A stretch of DNA of 64,000 nt from Gnomoniopsis sp. IMI 355080 (Eukaryota > Ascomycota > Sordariomycetes > Diaporthales > Gnomoniaceae). Below, one piece after another: positions 1-11,952 of this stretch. How positions within the stretch are numbered: the first letter of the stretch is position 1; each line of letters opens with the position of its first letter. Location: contig JAPEVC010000055.1 of assembly GCA_027946555.1 (NCBI GenBank), positions 1 to 64,000 of the forward strand, given 5' to 3'. The notes below the pieces were generated by a model. The model saw only the letters and a list, made by a program, of their open reading frames with translations. It did not search any database and had not been told where the DNA came from. The position numbers and the translations under genes are program-made.

Positions 1-544
1 CGAAACCTACAGGCATGACCTTCCTCCGCTTCCCAATCATGCCTCGTTGAGGGCAGACGTACACAACCGCGCAGTACAGACTCCCGCCCGCCTTCTCGAT
101 CAAACCCACCACAATGAACACGCCCGTATCGGCCGCAATGTGCTCAAGCTCCTCACGCGTACCGTCGCCTCTCATTTTCCCCTTGTGCCCCTCCTCCAAG
201 CCTTCGACTCCATCTCCCTCCATCTCTCGCCTCACCCAGCTGTCCCCACCACCGGCTCCGTCTCCCACTGAATCGCCCAGATCCACCGCGCTCTCAAAGT
301 ATTTGACAAATTCATCCCGACCCTCAGCGGACCGCCCGCCAATTACACACCCGAAAGAAGATCCACGCGGGTAGCCCCCGATGTAAGCTTCGGGAAGGAG
401 AAGGATGTCTACGTGGGATTTGGCCGCGCGGAACGCGAGGGTGTGAATTTGTTGGATGGTAAGGGCTGTCGTAGGGCCGGTGGATGGGGACGACGTTGCT
501 AGGCGGATTTGGCCTGCGGTGGGAGAAGCAGGTGCATTAAGCAT
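1..544 (-). CDS. Nitrilase (C-N hydrolase family), N-terminal part, truncated by the window edge
   Basis: On the reverse strand an open frame starts at the ATG at 544-542 and runs off the left edge without a stop (about 181 residues visible). The translation carries the nitrilase signature around the catalytic Glu (LLLPEAYIGGYPRG, about residues 47-60) and, near the edge, the catalytic Lys context (KRRKVMP). The third catalytic residue, the Cys, would lie outside the window. Nitrilases (EC 3.5.5.1 and relatives) hydrolyse nitriles to acids and ammonia in the cytosol; substrate cannot be told from this piece. A low-complexity insert rich in Gly, Asp and Glu (about residues 88-118) lies between the Glu and Lys motifs. 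The family call is firm; the exact enzyme is open. Confidence 0.85.
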   Translation of the reverse strand, partial: MLNAPASPTAGQIRLATSSPSTGPTTALTIQQIHTLAFRAAKSHVDILLLPEAYIGGYPRGSSFGCVIGGRSAEGRDEFVKYFESAVDLGDSVGDGAGGGDSWVRREMEGDGVEGLEEGHKGKMRGDGTREELEHIAADTGVFIVVGLIEKAGGSLYCAVVYVCPQRGMIGKRRKVMPVGF

Positions 545-1278
545 GGCGAAACTGCTTTTTCCAAGAGGAAGAAAGATGAGTTATAAATGGGTGAGTAATT
601 AAGTGCGAAGGAAGTGGCCTATGAAATATGATACCATATGTACGGCAAAGACTGTGCCGGCGTTAGCGGCTAGACTTCTCAAAGTTACGCAGAGACGACG
701 GGAGGTTAGATATTACTTGAAGACAACTAGAGAGCTCAGTCCGTAGCAGAGCTGTTTGCACAAATGTCAAGAACGAGATTGTTGTTGGTCACAAGGTAGA
801 AATAAATGGATAATCGCCTGGGATGGACCCATTGTTCGGAGATACAATATACCCCGCATCGAGGTCAAGATTGAATATCGATCACGTTTTCTCTGCGGTG
901 CGGGCCGTCCCAATCAAGCGAACATAACTGAAGTTGGCTGATGCATATTGGCGATGTTACACACAGCCTTGGCAAACAATATCAAAAGCAATGAAGACAT
1001 GTATTCCTCTTCTATCAGTACTGGGTATCGATTCCGTTCCAAACCATAAATCATCATCAATTGGTAGTCCCCAAAACCTCTCAAACCACAGCGAACTCCC
1101 AAGAAAACGCCGTCCAATGTCCATTCTTGTCGTGATCTGACCTCTGATCCACGCTGTACGAACATCGTCTACTTCGCAAACACGCTCATATCATGCCCTG
1201 CGGTCCATGATAGCTTGTGGCAGCGCTCAAAGCAGCAAAACCCACAACATATAACCCCTTGGTCCCCACGAACCACCC
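545..1278. other. Intergenic, upstream of the nitrilase gene and downstream of the next gene
   Basis: Short frames occur on both strands (for example 756-941 plus and 914-1165 minus), but none has recognisable domains or gene-like composition. It probably contains the nitrilase promoter and the 3' UTR of the gene at 1279-2283. I see nothing else. Confidence 0.5.
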
Positions 1279-2283
1279 CTATGATTCACTTGCAAGGGGT
1301 ACCGGTCCTCCGCCAATAGATCCATTCAGACTATCCGATCGTCCATGTCCCGTGTTCAGACCACTGACCGACCGCTCGGCGATAGACCTTGCCGTCGTCA
1401 ATCCTGGGCTCGTAGGCTGTCCATCCAAATTCGCGCTCAGTACCGAGAGAGGTAAAGACTCGCGGCTTCCGCCGAACTGCGAGGGAGGCAGGGCGCGCAC
1501 GGAAGCATGGTCAAAATCCGTGTCCCACGAGCGCCGCCTACGACGCTGTGTGGAGGAAGCGAGCGTCAGAATAGAAATGTTGTCGCTAAGAAGGTTGTTT
1601 GCGATGATGGCGCTATAGGTAGCCGGGCGATAGTTGGTGCGGGTGTTGCGGTCAACAGCAGCAACTAGGGCTTGGGGCTGGCTGTACTGCACAGGCTCAT
1701 GATGCTGATTGGCGCGGGAGGAAGAAGTCTGCGGTGTAGTGTGGGCGTTGTTTTGCGGATTGGTGCCATTGACTGCTGCGCCGGCGAGCACGCCGTTCGC
1801 CATCTGCGACTGGATGGTAGAAAGGGTGGTTGCGACAGAGCGGGCGGAGGGTGCAGGTGAGGAGAAGGTGCTGTCAGGTCTGCGTGGATCGGTTGCTGTT
1901 ATCATGGTCCCGGCAAGAGAAGTGCCACCGTAGGACGGGGCGGTGGTTGGAGTACGGCCTTCGGTCTCGGCATCGACCGAAGCCCTATCGCTGGATGTCG
2001 AGATCAAGGAGTGTCTGTTGAGCTCCTCGGCGGAGTGGATAACCAAGGAAGGCTCGGGAAAGTTGCTGCGGACGCCATCGTCGACAATGGAGGACTGTGG
2101 GTAGTCAATGGACTGTGGTTGTGACTCGTGCTGCCGCTGCCGCTGTTGCTGTGGATGCTTGCTGCTGACATGGCCGGACTGTGGGTAGGGATTGTTCAGG
2201 CCCTTGGTGCGCTTCATCTTCTGATTCAGTCTCTTGACCCAATTCGTAAACGGCTTCCCGCGGTTGGTGGGTGCCATGGCCAT
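1279..2283 (-). CDS. Conserved fungal Ser/Thr-rich protein of unknown function
   Basis: Intronless reverse-strand frame of 334 codons from the ATG at 2283; the frame stays open to an ATG at 2385, giving a 368-residue alternative. I prefer 2283 because the next residues (RGKPFTNWVKRLNQKMKR) look like the conserved N-terminus of a widespread Pezizomycotina family, whereas the upstream 34 residues are Pro/Ser-rich and look like translated UTR. The rest is low in complexity (Ser, Thr, Asn, Gln) with islands such as VATTLSTIQSQ, NISILTLASSTQRRRR and FGGSRESLPLSVLS. These are familiar to me from proteins labelled in databases as polycystin-type cation channels, a label the sequence does not support: no membrane segment is visible. 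Function unknown, probably disordered and phosphorylated (inference). Confidence 0.75.
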   Translation of the reverse strand: MAMAPTNRGKPFTNWVKRLNQKMKRTKGLNNPYPQSGHVSSKHPQQQRQRQHESQPQSIDYPQSSIVDDGVRSNFPEPSLVIHSAEELNRHSLISTSSDRASVDAETEGRTPTTAPSYGGTSLAGTMITATDPRRPDSTFSSPAPSARSVATTLSTIQSQMANGVLAGAAVNGTNPQNNAHTTPQTSSSRANQHHEPVQYSQPQALVAAVDRNTRTNYRPATYSAIIANNLLSDNISILTLASSTQRRRRRSWDTDFDHASVRALPPSQFGGSRESLPLSVLSANLDGQPTSPGLTTARSIAERSVSGLNTGHGRSDSLNGSIGGGPVPLASES

Positions 2284-2803
2284 TGTGGGTGCCTGGGAAA
2301 GCGATGGCCGAGGAGGAGAGACACGAGAGGAGAGGCTGGGAGAAGGAGGACGAGGAGGAGAACGAGGATTGTTGGCGCAGGACACCTCGAGCGCGGTTGT
2401 TGGTGGTGTTTGGGATTGATGAAGGAGGGATGGAGATGGAATGCGACGCAGCCCAACATCAAAAAGCTAGTCCATAAATTCTAGGTGTTATCAATCAATG
2501 GGATTAGGGCGATCCGGGGAAGGCGCGGACAGGGAGACAGCCGGTGCCTGCAGCGGGAAGAGCGGCTGAAAAGGCCCTTTTGGCCCTTTAAGGCCCACGC
2601 TAGACAGGCTTGACAGGAGGTCTCAGCGCACTGCTGGGATGAATCATGGTGGCTGACGTCATACAGGGCAACCCCTGCAGCTCCGGGCAGCTCTGGGCAG
2701 CTTTTGGGATGGAAGATCGTCCGCCGAATCTAACCCGCAGTAACCTTATCCACCTGCATCAGATGAGGAACAATCAACAAAACTCCAGCAATGTCCCACT
2801 GCC
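2284..2803. promoter_or_regulatory. Divergent intergenic region between the Ser/Thr-rich gene and MLH3
   Basis: About 520 bp separate two divergently transcribed genes, so both promoters must lie here. Around 2570-2600 there is a run of CCCTTT/AAGGCC-type repeats (ggcccttttggccctttaaggcc). No clear TATA box was found. The upper part may belong to the coding sequence if the upstream start at 2385 is used. Confidence 0.4.
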
Positions 2804-5800
2804 ATGTCCATCAAGCCACTTCCAGGGGATGTCGTGGCCCAGATTAAGTCGTCCGTGACCATCTCATCTCTCAACAGCGTGGTTACCGGCCTGATTGCGA
2901 ATTCGCTGGACGCTGAGGCAACCAAGATCAACATATCCGTTGACTATTCCCGGGGGAATTGCTCTATAGAGGACAATGGCATCGGGATCCCACCCTCGGA
3001 ATTCAAAGAAGACGGGGCCTTGGGACAACTACACTGTATGTATGTCCGTAGTAAAATACGTTAAACAGTGAGGACATGACTGATATTACAGATAGGCACG
3101 TCCAAATTCCCTGCTCACCCAACCATACACGGCAAACATGGCGTTTTCTTGGCCTCTGTTGCCTCTTTGTCGCTCCTGTCCATCACGTCTCACCACCAGG
3201 ACTATCATTCTCACAACTCCATGAGCATTCACAATTCCAGAGTCCTGGCGAGAAACACACCATGTCTGCCCGAGCAAAAACTCCTCACTTTCACCCATGG
3301 CACAAGAGTCACCGTGAGGGACTTGTTCGGCTCTATGCCGGTCCGTGTCAAGCATCGTGCCCTTCAAGCAGAGAAGTCGTCCTTCACTAGGGACTGGGAT
3401 CGACTCGCACTGGACGTGGTGGCCTTGTTGATTCCTTGGCCGGCTGCCGTCTCCCTTTCCATACGCGATACAGCCAGTCGACAATCCCTGAGCTTAAAAA
3501 TCGGCGCCGAGCGTTGTAAATGGGTCAACGATAGCTGTCGGCTGCTTTACCAAGCTTCTTTGTGCGACAGTCCGACTGCTAGTGATTGGATCCCGGTCGG
3601 TGCTTCTTCTCCCACACTGTCTCTTAGTGGGTTTGTCTGCCGTGAGCCCGTTGCAACGAAGCGGGCGCAGTTTATCAGCCTCGACATCAAGCCACTGTCA
3701 AATGAGTTTCGATGCAATGTTCTGTATGAGGAGGTCAACAAGGTGTTCGCCGACTCCAGCTTCGGGCTTCTTGATGATGAGAGTGATGAGGATGAGATGC
3801 ATAGAAAGACCGTTACCGATGACTTCACGCAAAAGGAACGCAAGGCTAAAAAAGGGGTGGATAGATGGCCGATGTTTTTCCTGAAAATGACACCTACTGC
3901 CTCTTCCCTTGATGTGGATGACATTCTCGATGATCGGCAGCCCAATTTGACCGTCATCATAGACCTTTTGAAAGCAATGTTCTTCGAGTTTCTAAAGCGA
4001 AATCACTGTCGGCCTAGACAGGTATTACTGTCTACGAAATCCAAATCGCGCAGCGAGCAGCAGCAGCAGCATGCCAACTCGTACAGGTCGGATGGTCTTG
4101 CTTCTTCAGCATCATCCAGAGACAAACCTTTCAATACGGGTTCTGGTCTGCCATTGGTCAGCACTTCCGCGCCAGACATGCCTGGGCTAGATGTGCCAGT
4201 CGACAGACCAAGTTCACCATTCGCCCCATTGTCCAAAATCAAATCCGGCAAATCACTGCGTATCGCCCCGTCTCGCTCACGGACTCAGTCTGGTCCCACA
4301 ACGCCTGCTCAGAGAAGTCGGCACAGTACACCAGGCGGCTTGACGGACACTTCGAGAGCATCCACTCCAGCAGAGCCCTTCAGGCCTTCACTGTTTGACG
4401 CCAATGGCAAGCTTACGCGCAAGCCTTTTGATGACATCGATCCTCGAGAAGTGCTCAGTCGGAGCAACACTCGAGACCCTGGCCCTGCGCTTCTACCACC
4501 AGATCGACCGACTACTTCTTCCGGAACCCCATCTCAAGATGGTCTTATGGGGCGGATTAATCCGTCAGCCAGAATGGAGACCACCATCAATTCTCGAACA
4601 GACTTTGTCGTGGCCCCTAAGCCTCTGACGCTGAACCGGAGGCTTGCAGAACAAAAGTTGAAAGAGGGCAGTCAAGGTGAAGAACGGCATGTTGAAAGCA
4701 GAACAACGTCGTGGGTCACAGATCTCATCGGCAAGTGGAAGAACCCGGTTTTCGAGCTCACCGAGCCTCCTATTCCGAAATTGCCCGACGTGGTGGAAAC
4801 TCTCGGCCTCGAACCTCGTCCAGCAGGTCACCACTGTAACGATGGATCGGCGACGTTCACTATGGGCACGCGTCATGAGACCTCAGCGTTGTGCCTACAG
4901 GGACGCTTGTCGAAAGACACTCTGAAGAAAGCGCAGGTGATCGCACAAGTGGATAAAAAGTTCATATTTGCTAGACTACCCTTCGATCGCATCAGCGGAG
5001 ACAAAGAAGACAGCCCCGAGCCATTAGATCCGTCATCTGTACTGTTGTTGATCGACCAACATGCTGCCGACGAGCGATGTCGAGTGGAAGAGCTGATGAC
5101 AGGCTACTTCAAACCCTCTATTGATGAAAATGGCGATTGCGTGTGGAAAGCCGCCACTGAAGTCCTGTCAAAGCCGGTTCAGTTCGAGCTCTCAGGCCAA
5201 GAAATAAATCTCCTCCACGAGTTCCAGCCATATTTTGCCTACTGGGGTGTCTGCTACAACGTCGAGGCTGCGGCATCCGCCGACAAAAGAAAGACGTCGC
5301 GTAGTACCAAGTGCGAAATATCAGTTCGCAGTCTGCCTCCGGCGATTCTTGAACGTTGCAGGACGGACCCTCGACTGTTGGCTGAACTCATCAGGAAGGA
5401 AGCCTGGAGGCTGAAAGATGAACACAAAGTCGCTCAACCACTGATACCAACCCCAGTCTCGCCGGAAGACATTGAGGGCGCTGTCCCGAGCTGGGTTTCC
5501 CTATTTCATGCATGCCCGCCAGGGATCGTGGATCTGATCAATTCCCGGTCCTGTAGGAGTAAGTTCGACATCTCTAACACTTTGGTGCTCATTAACATTC
5601 TACGTTCTGACGTTTGTACAGGCGCAATCATGTTCAACGACACTCTCACCCTGGACGAGTGTGTGAACCTCTTAGGTAGATTGACACGATGTACCTTTCC
5701 CTTTCAATGTGCCCATGGAAGGCCGTCGATGGTGCCCCTTGTTGATCTGGGTGGTAATATGGTTCAGCTAGGAAGCCTGGCCAAGAGCGGTCTGACTGAC

Positions 5801-5857
5801 GATGATAGAGAGGGCTTTGGGCAGGCATTCACGAAGTGGAGAAAAAGCAGATCATAA
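2804..5857 (+). CDS. MLH3: DNA mismatch repair / meiotic crossover endonuclease MLH3 (MutL homologue)
   Basis: Predicted exons 2804-3035, 3096-5558 and 5622-5857 give 976 aa. The N-terminus is a GHKL ATPase of MutL type: NSLDAEA motif (about residues 33-39), EDNGIGI, a TSKFP segment recreated exactly by removing the first intron (GTATGT...ATAG), then GTRVTVRDLF and MPVR. A long poorly conserved linker follows. The C-terminal domain has the metal-binding endonuclease motif DQHAADERCRVE (codons from about 5053) and the MLH3-type end CRSAIMFND plus FPFQCAHGRPSM; the second intron (63 nt, no stop, divisible by three) interrupts CRS. MLH3 pairs with MLH1 and nicks DNA in mismatch repair and meiotic crossing-over in the nucleus. 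Oddity: position 29, the catalytic Glu in E. coli MutL, is Gly here. Confidence 0.93.
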
Positions 5858-7464
5858 ATCAGACGCAGCATTGCGATGGAGACTAGGAATCGGTGGGTTT
5901 TGGTTCTTGATTAAAGAAATTTAGAGATACCCGAAGTTCATGTGCCTGTTTACTTGATGTCTGCGCTGGCTTGGGAGCTTCTATATCTGAGTAGCTATGG
6001 ACTACGTACAATATACCAGAATTCCGGCCACCTGCGCAACGAGCGTGATTGACTCTTAGAAAGATTTTTCAAAGCTAGTACAGTTTTCGATACATTTAAA
6101 CGGAAAGAAACCTCGATTCCTCATGTTTCTTTGTCTTTGTCAATGGCCACCTGACAGCTTCCGAGCTTCGACTGAAAGGGCGCTACCCAGGTACTGTTTC
6201 GAGGCTCTGAATACCCTTGTTCAACAATAGATTTTGTCCACAACTAGCAACATTTGAGGCTACAGTGACGACCCTGCGTAGGCAAACAGATGGAGGAAGA
6301 TACCTGCCTACCCACATGCACTGCTAAAAAGACTGCGTAGCAACATCCACGCCGCCAGCACTCAGATCACCCGCACTTCAAGAACTTAGATCAGTCGTCG
6401 AGACTCAACATACGTCTCGATCGCCAAGTCAATATTCTCGCCTCCCGAAAATCCAACCAGCCTCTCCATCAATATTGGGCACTTACCTTTCAGGCAACAA
6501 ACATATAGCGGCACGGCTGATTATGGAAGAGGAGCGACCAGCAGCCATGCACATCTGCCAGACTCGTCTGGAGACTATCAAAAAAATGCTGCTCAAAGGA
6601 AGCATGTCACTAGCTATGTACCAGAGCAACGAGAGTTGCCAAACCTGTCGTATGTTCAAGCGGGTCTTGGATTGGTCATTGGATGTCAGCAGGTGGTCCG
6701 TGATCGCGGAGTACAACGATCCTGAGCCCTGAGTCTGGGGTCTCCACGACTGTGTCAATCATAGAAGCCAAACGTCGATTTTCTGAGGCAAATATAGAGT
6801 CCGGATCAGCTAATTGAGACGTGAAATTCTTTCTTCAATACTGCTTTTCGCAGTCACATGTGAAGACGATGACCTCCATGCGAGGGGTTTGGCTGGCTGC
6901 TGTTCTCGTTGGAGATACCGTGTAGAACCCTGGGAGTGCTGTTTGTGATCAAGGCGATGCTATGAGCAATGAGGCTAAAGTCCAATAGACTATGAAATTC
7001 ACAAGGTCATGTGAAATGCGAGCAGCGAGACGTTTGAGGTCCACGTTGGCACAGTAGCCCCCACAGCGGATAGAATAGTATGATCTGACACTACCGAATA
7101 CGGCTTTCGACGACGTTGAATAGCTTTCAACGGTGGATCTGTCTACATGGGATGACTGATCTCGTACATGACGCAAGTGTTCCACGACACATGATATCTC
7201 TCCTTGGTGGTGTGATGCCGGTGTAAATTTGGGAAGGTACCTAGGTATCGTAAGAACGGTCACTCACATCATGGGCACAGTGCACGCACGGGCCACCCCC
7301 ACACCAACAGCTCTTATCAGCTAGGGTGCCGCAAGCTGCAAGGCGGCTCCAGCCTCGTCGTCATCCTCATTCCGGGAACTCCAATGCGCAACCGCCAAAC
7401 AAGCTGCGCCCTTGAATATGTGAACTCGAGGCATAACAATTACTGGAAGTAAGGACCTGTGACA
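5858..7464. other. Long intergenic region upstream of VPS11
   Basis: About 1.6 kb with only short, unconvincing frames; the largest (6475-6732 plus, and its antisense) shows no domain. A near-palindrome GGTACCTAGGTA at 7235-7246 belongs to the element family listed elsewhere. CA-rich sequence at 7280-7320 lies where the VPS11 promoter would be expected. No other gene is supported. Confidence 0.45.
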
Positions 7465-10400
7465 ATGTCTCTCGCGGTATGTTTGCCGACTGCCAAAGCC
7501 TTGCGACCTATGATGTGGTACTGATTCTCAGAGCAAAACAGTGGAAGTCCTTCGACTTCTTCGATGTTAGTCAGGTCAAACTCTCCGCCGACGAAGACAC
7601 ACGCGCGTTTTTCGAGAGCAATGCCATAGCCAGCGTTTGCTCCGGCTCCGATAGCCTCTTTATTGGAAGCACTGACGGCTACGTGCGCATCGTGGGCCCG
7701 AGCTGGAAGATTGTTCGTAGCTTCCAAGCACACGACGATGTTCGGATATCACACATGCGTCAGGTCGAGGGGACGAGCCTCCTGGTCACGGTCGCTGAAG
7801 ACTTGAGCGGCGAGCCCGTGCTGAAGGTCTGGGCTTTGGATAAACCGGTCAAGAAGACGGGCTTGCCCACATGCCTCAGTACCGTCACCATCTCCAATGG
7901 CAGGAAGCAGTTTCCCATATCAGCCTTTGCGGCCACAGACGACCTGTCGCAGATCGCTGTCGGCTTCGCGAACGGAGCGGTGACGGTCATACGCGGCGAC
8001 CTGATCAATGACCGCGGTGCGAAACAAAGGATCGTCTACGAGTCCGAAGAGCCAGTCACTGGTGTTGAGCTGCGGGTTGACAAGCATCTGACCACGTTGT
8101 TCGTCTCAACTGTGTCCAGAATACTGAAGTTAACAATTTCCGGAAAGGGACAAGGACAGCCACCGAAAACAGTGGAAGACCAAGGCTGCGGTGTCGGCTG
8201 CATGACAGTCGACAAGAACACCGGTGATGTTGTCGTGGCGAGGGACGATGCGATTTACTACTACACACATGAGGGAAGAGGGCAGCCGCGCGCGTACGAG
8301 TCGCCGAAGGAGCTCGCGTCTGTATATCACAATTACATTGCCATCGTTTCACCTCCAGCGTCTGCAAACGCCCGGGAACCCGACATGCTACGACGACGTT
8401 TTGGAGGGAGCGCAGCTGAAGCGATCTTCAATGCTTCCACTTTCTCATTACTGGAGCCGGATCTCAAGGTTGTCGCGCATACGGAGACACTGATTTCCAA
8501 GGTTCTGGCGGTTTTTGAGCTGTGGGGCGACTTGTACACTTTGACTCAAGATGGCAAAATACATCGATACCACGAGAGGACCCTTCAACAGAGGCTAGAG
8601 ATGCTATACCAGCGAAACCTCTACCCCTTTGCAATTTCACTTGCCCAAAAGGCGGGTTTGGATATTCAACATCAGAATGTAATATTCCGCAAGTACGGCG
8701 ATCACTTATATCAGAAAGGAGAGTATGAGCAGGCCATGGCTCAGTACATAAAGGCCATCGACAATACGGAGCCGTCACAAGTAATCCGCAAATTCCTGGA
8801 CACGCAAAGGATACAGAACTTGATCGAGTACCTGGAACAGTTGCATGAACACGGCAAGGCCACGGCAGATCACACCACATTGCTGTTGAATTGCTACGCT
8901 AAATTGAAGGACATTGAGAAACTTGAAAACTTCATCAAACAACCTGGGGACCTCAAATTTGACCTGGATACGGCTATTTCCATGTGCAGACAAGGCGGCT
9001 ATTTCGAACAGGCGGCCTATTTGGCCAAGAAGCATGGCGAAAATGACCTGGTGGTGGACATCCTCATCGAGGACCTGAAGAGCTATGACGACGCGCTGAA
9101 CTTTATATGGCACCTCGACCCGCAGACGGCCTATCCATGCTTGATGAAGTATGCTCGTGTGCTCATTGAGCATTGTCCAAAGGAAGCAACTCAGTTGTTC
9201 ATTGACTACTACACGGACAATTATCGGCCAAGGATACAACGTATGCCGACCAACGATTCAGCTACACCATCATCAGTTGGCGGAGGCTTCGCGGCCGGCG
9301 CGGCGAATGCAGTGCAGAACCTTTCTAATCTCCTTCCTTTACCATATATGAACTCTTCGGCAGTTGCCTCGCCTCCAACGCATGGTAACTTGCCTGCTAC
9401 TGTCAGCGATGGAGCGGTCAACCTCGAGGCCGACGATGTGCCAGCCCCAAAGTACACCCCACCGCCACCACGAACAGCATTCTCATCATTTATCGACCAT
9501 CCAGAGGAATTCATTGTCTTTTTAGAAGCATGCTTGAAGGAGGACAGCATAGCGGAGGCTGACAAAACTGATCTTTACACGACGTTATTCGAAATGTACC
9601 TGCACAAGTCCACGGACACGAAAAGCGAGGCTGGACGAGAAGAGTGGGAGCAAAAGGCCAAGAAGCTCATTGAAGCTCGAGGAGCGCCAATCGAAAACTC
9701 GAATGTGCTGCTTCTCTCTCATCTTTCCGACTACCATGATGGAACGACGTTGGTCAAAGAGCAAGCTGGTCTGCTCTCTGACATCTTTCGCTCCTACACC
9801 TCTGCTAAAGACACTCGGGGCGCAATGAAGGCACTGCGCAAGTATGGCGCCCAGGAGCCGTCTCTCTATCCTGCCGCGCTTTCATATCTCACCTCGGACC
9901 CACGTGTGTTGGATGAGGCGGGCCTTGATGAGCTTGGCAGCATCCTGACCAAGATCGACGATGATGGCCTCTTGGCGCCGTTGCAAGTTGTGCAGATGCT
10001 TTCGAAAAACGCTGTTGCAACGATGGGTATGATCAAACCCTACCTACACAAGACGGTCGAAGACGAGCGCAAAGAAATCGCCTCCAACCGCCGACGAGTT
10101 GCTGGCTTCCGTTCAGAGACCGAGCAGCGCCGCGGGGAGATTGCAGACCTAGGCTCCAAGCCCGCCGTATTCCAGGCCACACGATGCCCCGTTTGTACGC
10201 AGATGCTGGATCTTCCAGCGGTGCATTTCCTGTGCAAACACAGCTTTCACCAGCGGTGTCTGCGAGGTGGCGACGGCGTTGAAGGGGAGTGTCCACTATG
10301 TTCGCAGAATAATCAGACGATTAGGGCAATCAAGAGGAACCAGGAGGAAAGTGCCGACAAGCACGAGCTATTCAAGGACGAGCTGGAGCGAAGTGAGGAT

Positions 10401-10466
10401 CGCTTTGCGACAGTTGCGGGGTGGTATGGCAGAGGCGTCATGGGCGTGCCGCAGAATCTGGAGTAA
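7465..10466 (+). CDS. VPS11: Vacuolar protein sorting protein VPS11 (PEP5), class C core subunit of HOPS/CORVET
   Basis: Exon 1 is only 7465-7476 (ATG plus three codons), followed by a 65-nt intron (GTATGT...AAAACAG) and exon 2 at 7542-10466; protein 978 aa. This junction gives MSLAWKSFDFFDVSQVK, matching the usual start of fungal Vps11. Residues about 1-330 form an N-terminal beta-propeller-like region, then a long alpha-solenoid with a clathrin-heavy-chain-type repeat, and at about 885-920 a RING-H2-type zinc finger (CPVC...CKHSFHQRC...CPLC). VPS11 is a core subunit of the HOPS and CORVET tethering complexes that drive fusion at vacuoles and endosomes. The next gene is convergent, its stop 128 bp away. 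A linker at about residues 590-650 is rich in Ser, Pro and Ala. Confidence 0.95.
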
Positions 10467-10594
10467 GCACCGCATGTGTGGGAGTTAAGTCCTGCTGTCG
10501 GGAAAGGGGTATCATCTTATCTAGTCTAATGAAGAAATCAAACCTGAGAGGACACGCAATATTCGTTGCTTCGTGCGCGATCCAACACTCTCGT

Positions 10595-11952
10595 TTATGA
10601 GGTTGTTGATGGCTGGATCCCCTTTCCATTACCGAAGAGGTAATTAAACCAGCTGCCGATTGCTTGGGTCGCTGCACCATTTTCTTGCCCGAGAACTTGT
10701 CTCCAATCAGTGATGCGATGTATATGCTGGCCCTGCAGTAGACTGTCGTCAAAGCCAGAGACCTTTGCCTCATGGATTTCGCCATGTCTCGCAGTGATCG
10801 TAGCACGGAACTAGAACTTGTCAGTAACCGCCTGACCGCAGGTTTGCGTGCAGAGGGACTCACATCATCTGGCACGCCCTGCGGAAGAGCCGGCCGGTCT
10901 CTGGGGTCTTCTTCAGATGGGTGCGTGGAGAAGGTGAACTGCGGCGTCTGGTTATATATCCACTCCCGTGACTAGAATATATACGTCAGACAAGAACTCC
11001 CCGGACTGGAACACTAGGACTATCGAAGGTGTTATGTCCTTACCGTTAGCTCCAGATATCCCTTTTGGATTTTCTCATGCGCAAAGTCGGGGGCATCCCT
11101 TTCTTCGCCCATCGTGGCCTCTAAATCAGGCTCGCCATACATCTCTTTGAATTCCTCAATCACAGCCTCGGTAAACTCGTCACTAGTCAGACCGACGTTC
11201 CGAATCCTACTCCGGACGCTATCCACCCCTCGCGCCTTGATGTACGGCTCCGCAGGCGACCGCAGCAACTTGCCGATATCGCGCAGGTTCGGTGACGACA
11301 GCAGACACGTGCCATGGTGCAGCGACCGCAGTCGCGTGAGCTTATACGCCGACCCAGAGATCTTGTAGGTCGTCGTCACACCACCAACACCGACGTCATC
11401 CACGACAATGTCATGTCGCTCATTCACTCGTGCCGTCGCAATGCCCAGCCGACGACGCAACGCGCGCACGACCATGTCGGCGTGCTTGTTGCGGTCAAAT
11501 GCCGCGGGCGGGCAGATGACGCTGAAGTTGACGTTGCCGCGGTCGTGGAATACGGCGCCGCCACCTGAGCGCCGCCGGACGAGGGCAACATTGCTACCGC
11601 TGCTGGTGCCGGCGTCGCTGGCGTTGGTGATGGCAGAGAAGTGGTTGAGGAGACTGAGATTCACCTCCAGCCAAGGGTTTTGATTACGGCCAATGACCAC
11701 GCATGGATCGTTGGTGTAGAGAAAGAGAATGCTAGAGTCCGGATGGGAATGCTGCAGCAGGAAATGCTCTGCAGATAGGTTTAGGTAAGGGTCGTGGCTG
11801 CGTGAGGTGTAGATTTGGACGCGGCTGGAGGCGTGGGTGCTTTGCGTGTGCCAGGGAGCGGACGCGAGGCTTCTTCTGCTCTGTCTTGTTAGACGGAGTT
11901 GTGCACGGGCTGCAGGAGAGGTTCGCCATGATGCCAGCCATGGTGAGGCCAT
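10595..11952 (-). CDS. AIM22: Mitochondrial lipoate-protein ligase (LplA type)
   Basis: Three reverse-strand exons, 11952-11044, 10971-10864 and 10810-10595, all phase 0, give 410 aa. The first about 35 residues are rich in Arg, Ser and Ala with no acidic residue, a likely mitochondrial targeting peptide. The catalytic core shows VVIGRNQNPW, RRRSGGGAVFHDRGNVNFS and KISGSAYKLTR, the lipoate-binding loop and the lysine that contacts lipoyl-AMP in LplA/LipL-type ligases. Exon 2 begins with EWIYNQTPQFTF and exon 3 contains TARHGEI, features of the C-terminal accessory part of LplA. The enzyme attaches lipoate to E2 and H proteins of mitochondrial dehydrogenases. Yeast AIM22 is the likely orthologue. 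Divergent from the F-box gene by 519 bp. Confidence 0.9.

Noticed and set aside
2284..2385. Upstream start for the Ser/Thr-rich protein
   Set aside because: Adds 34 Pro/Ser-rich residues before the conserved-looking RGKPFTNW start; kept only as an alternative.
6475..6732. 85-codon frame upstream of VPS11
   Set aside because: An equally long antisense frame exists, and there is no recognisable motif.
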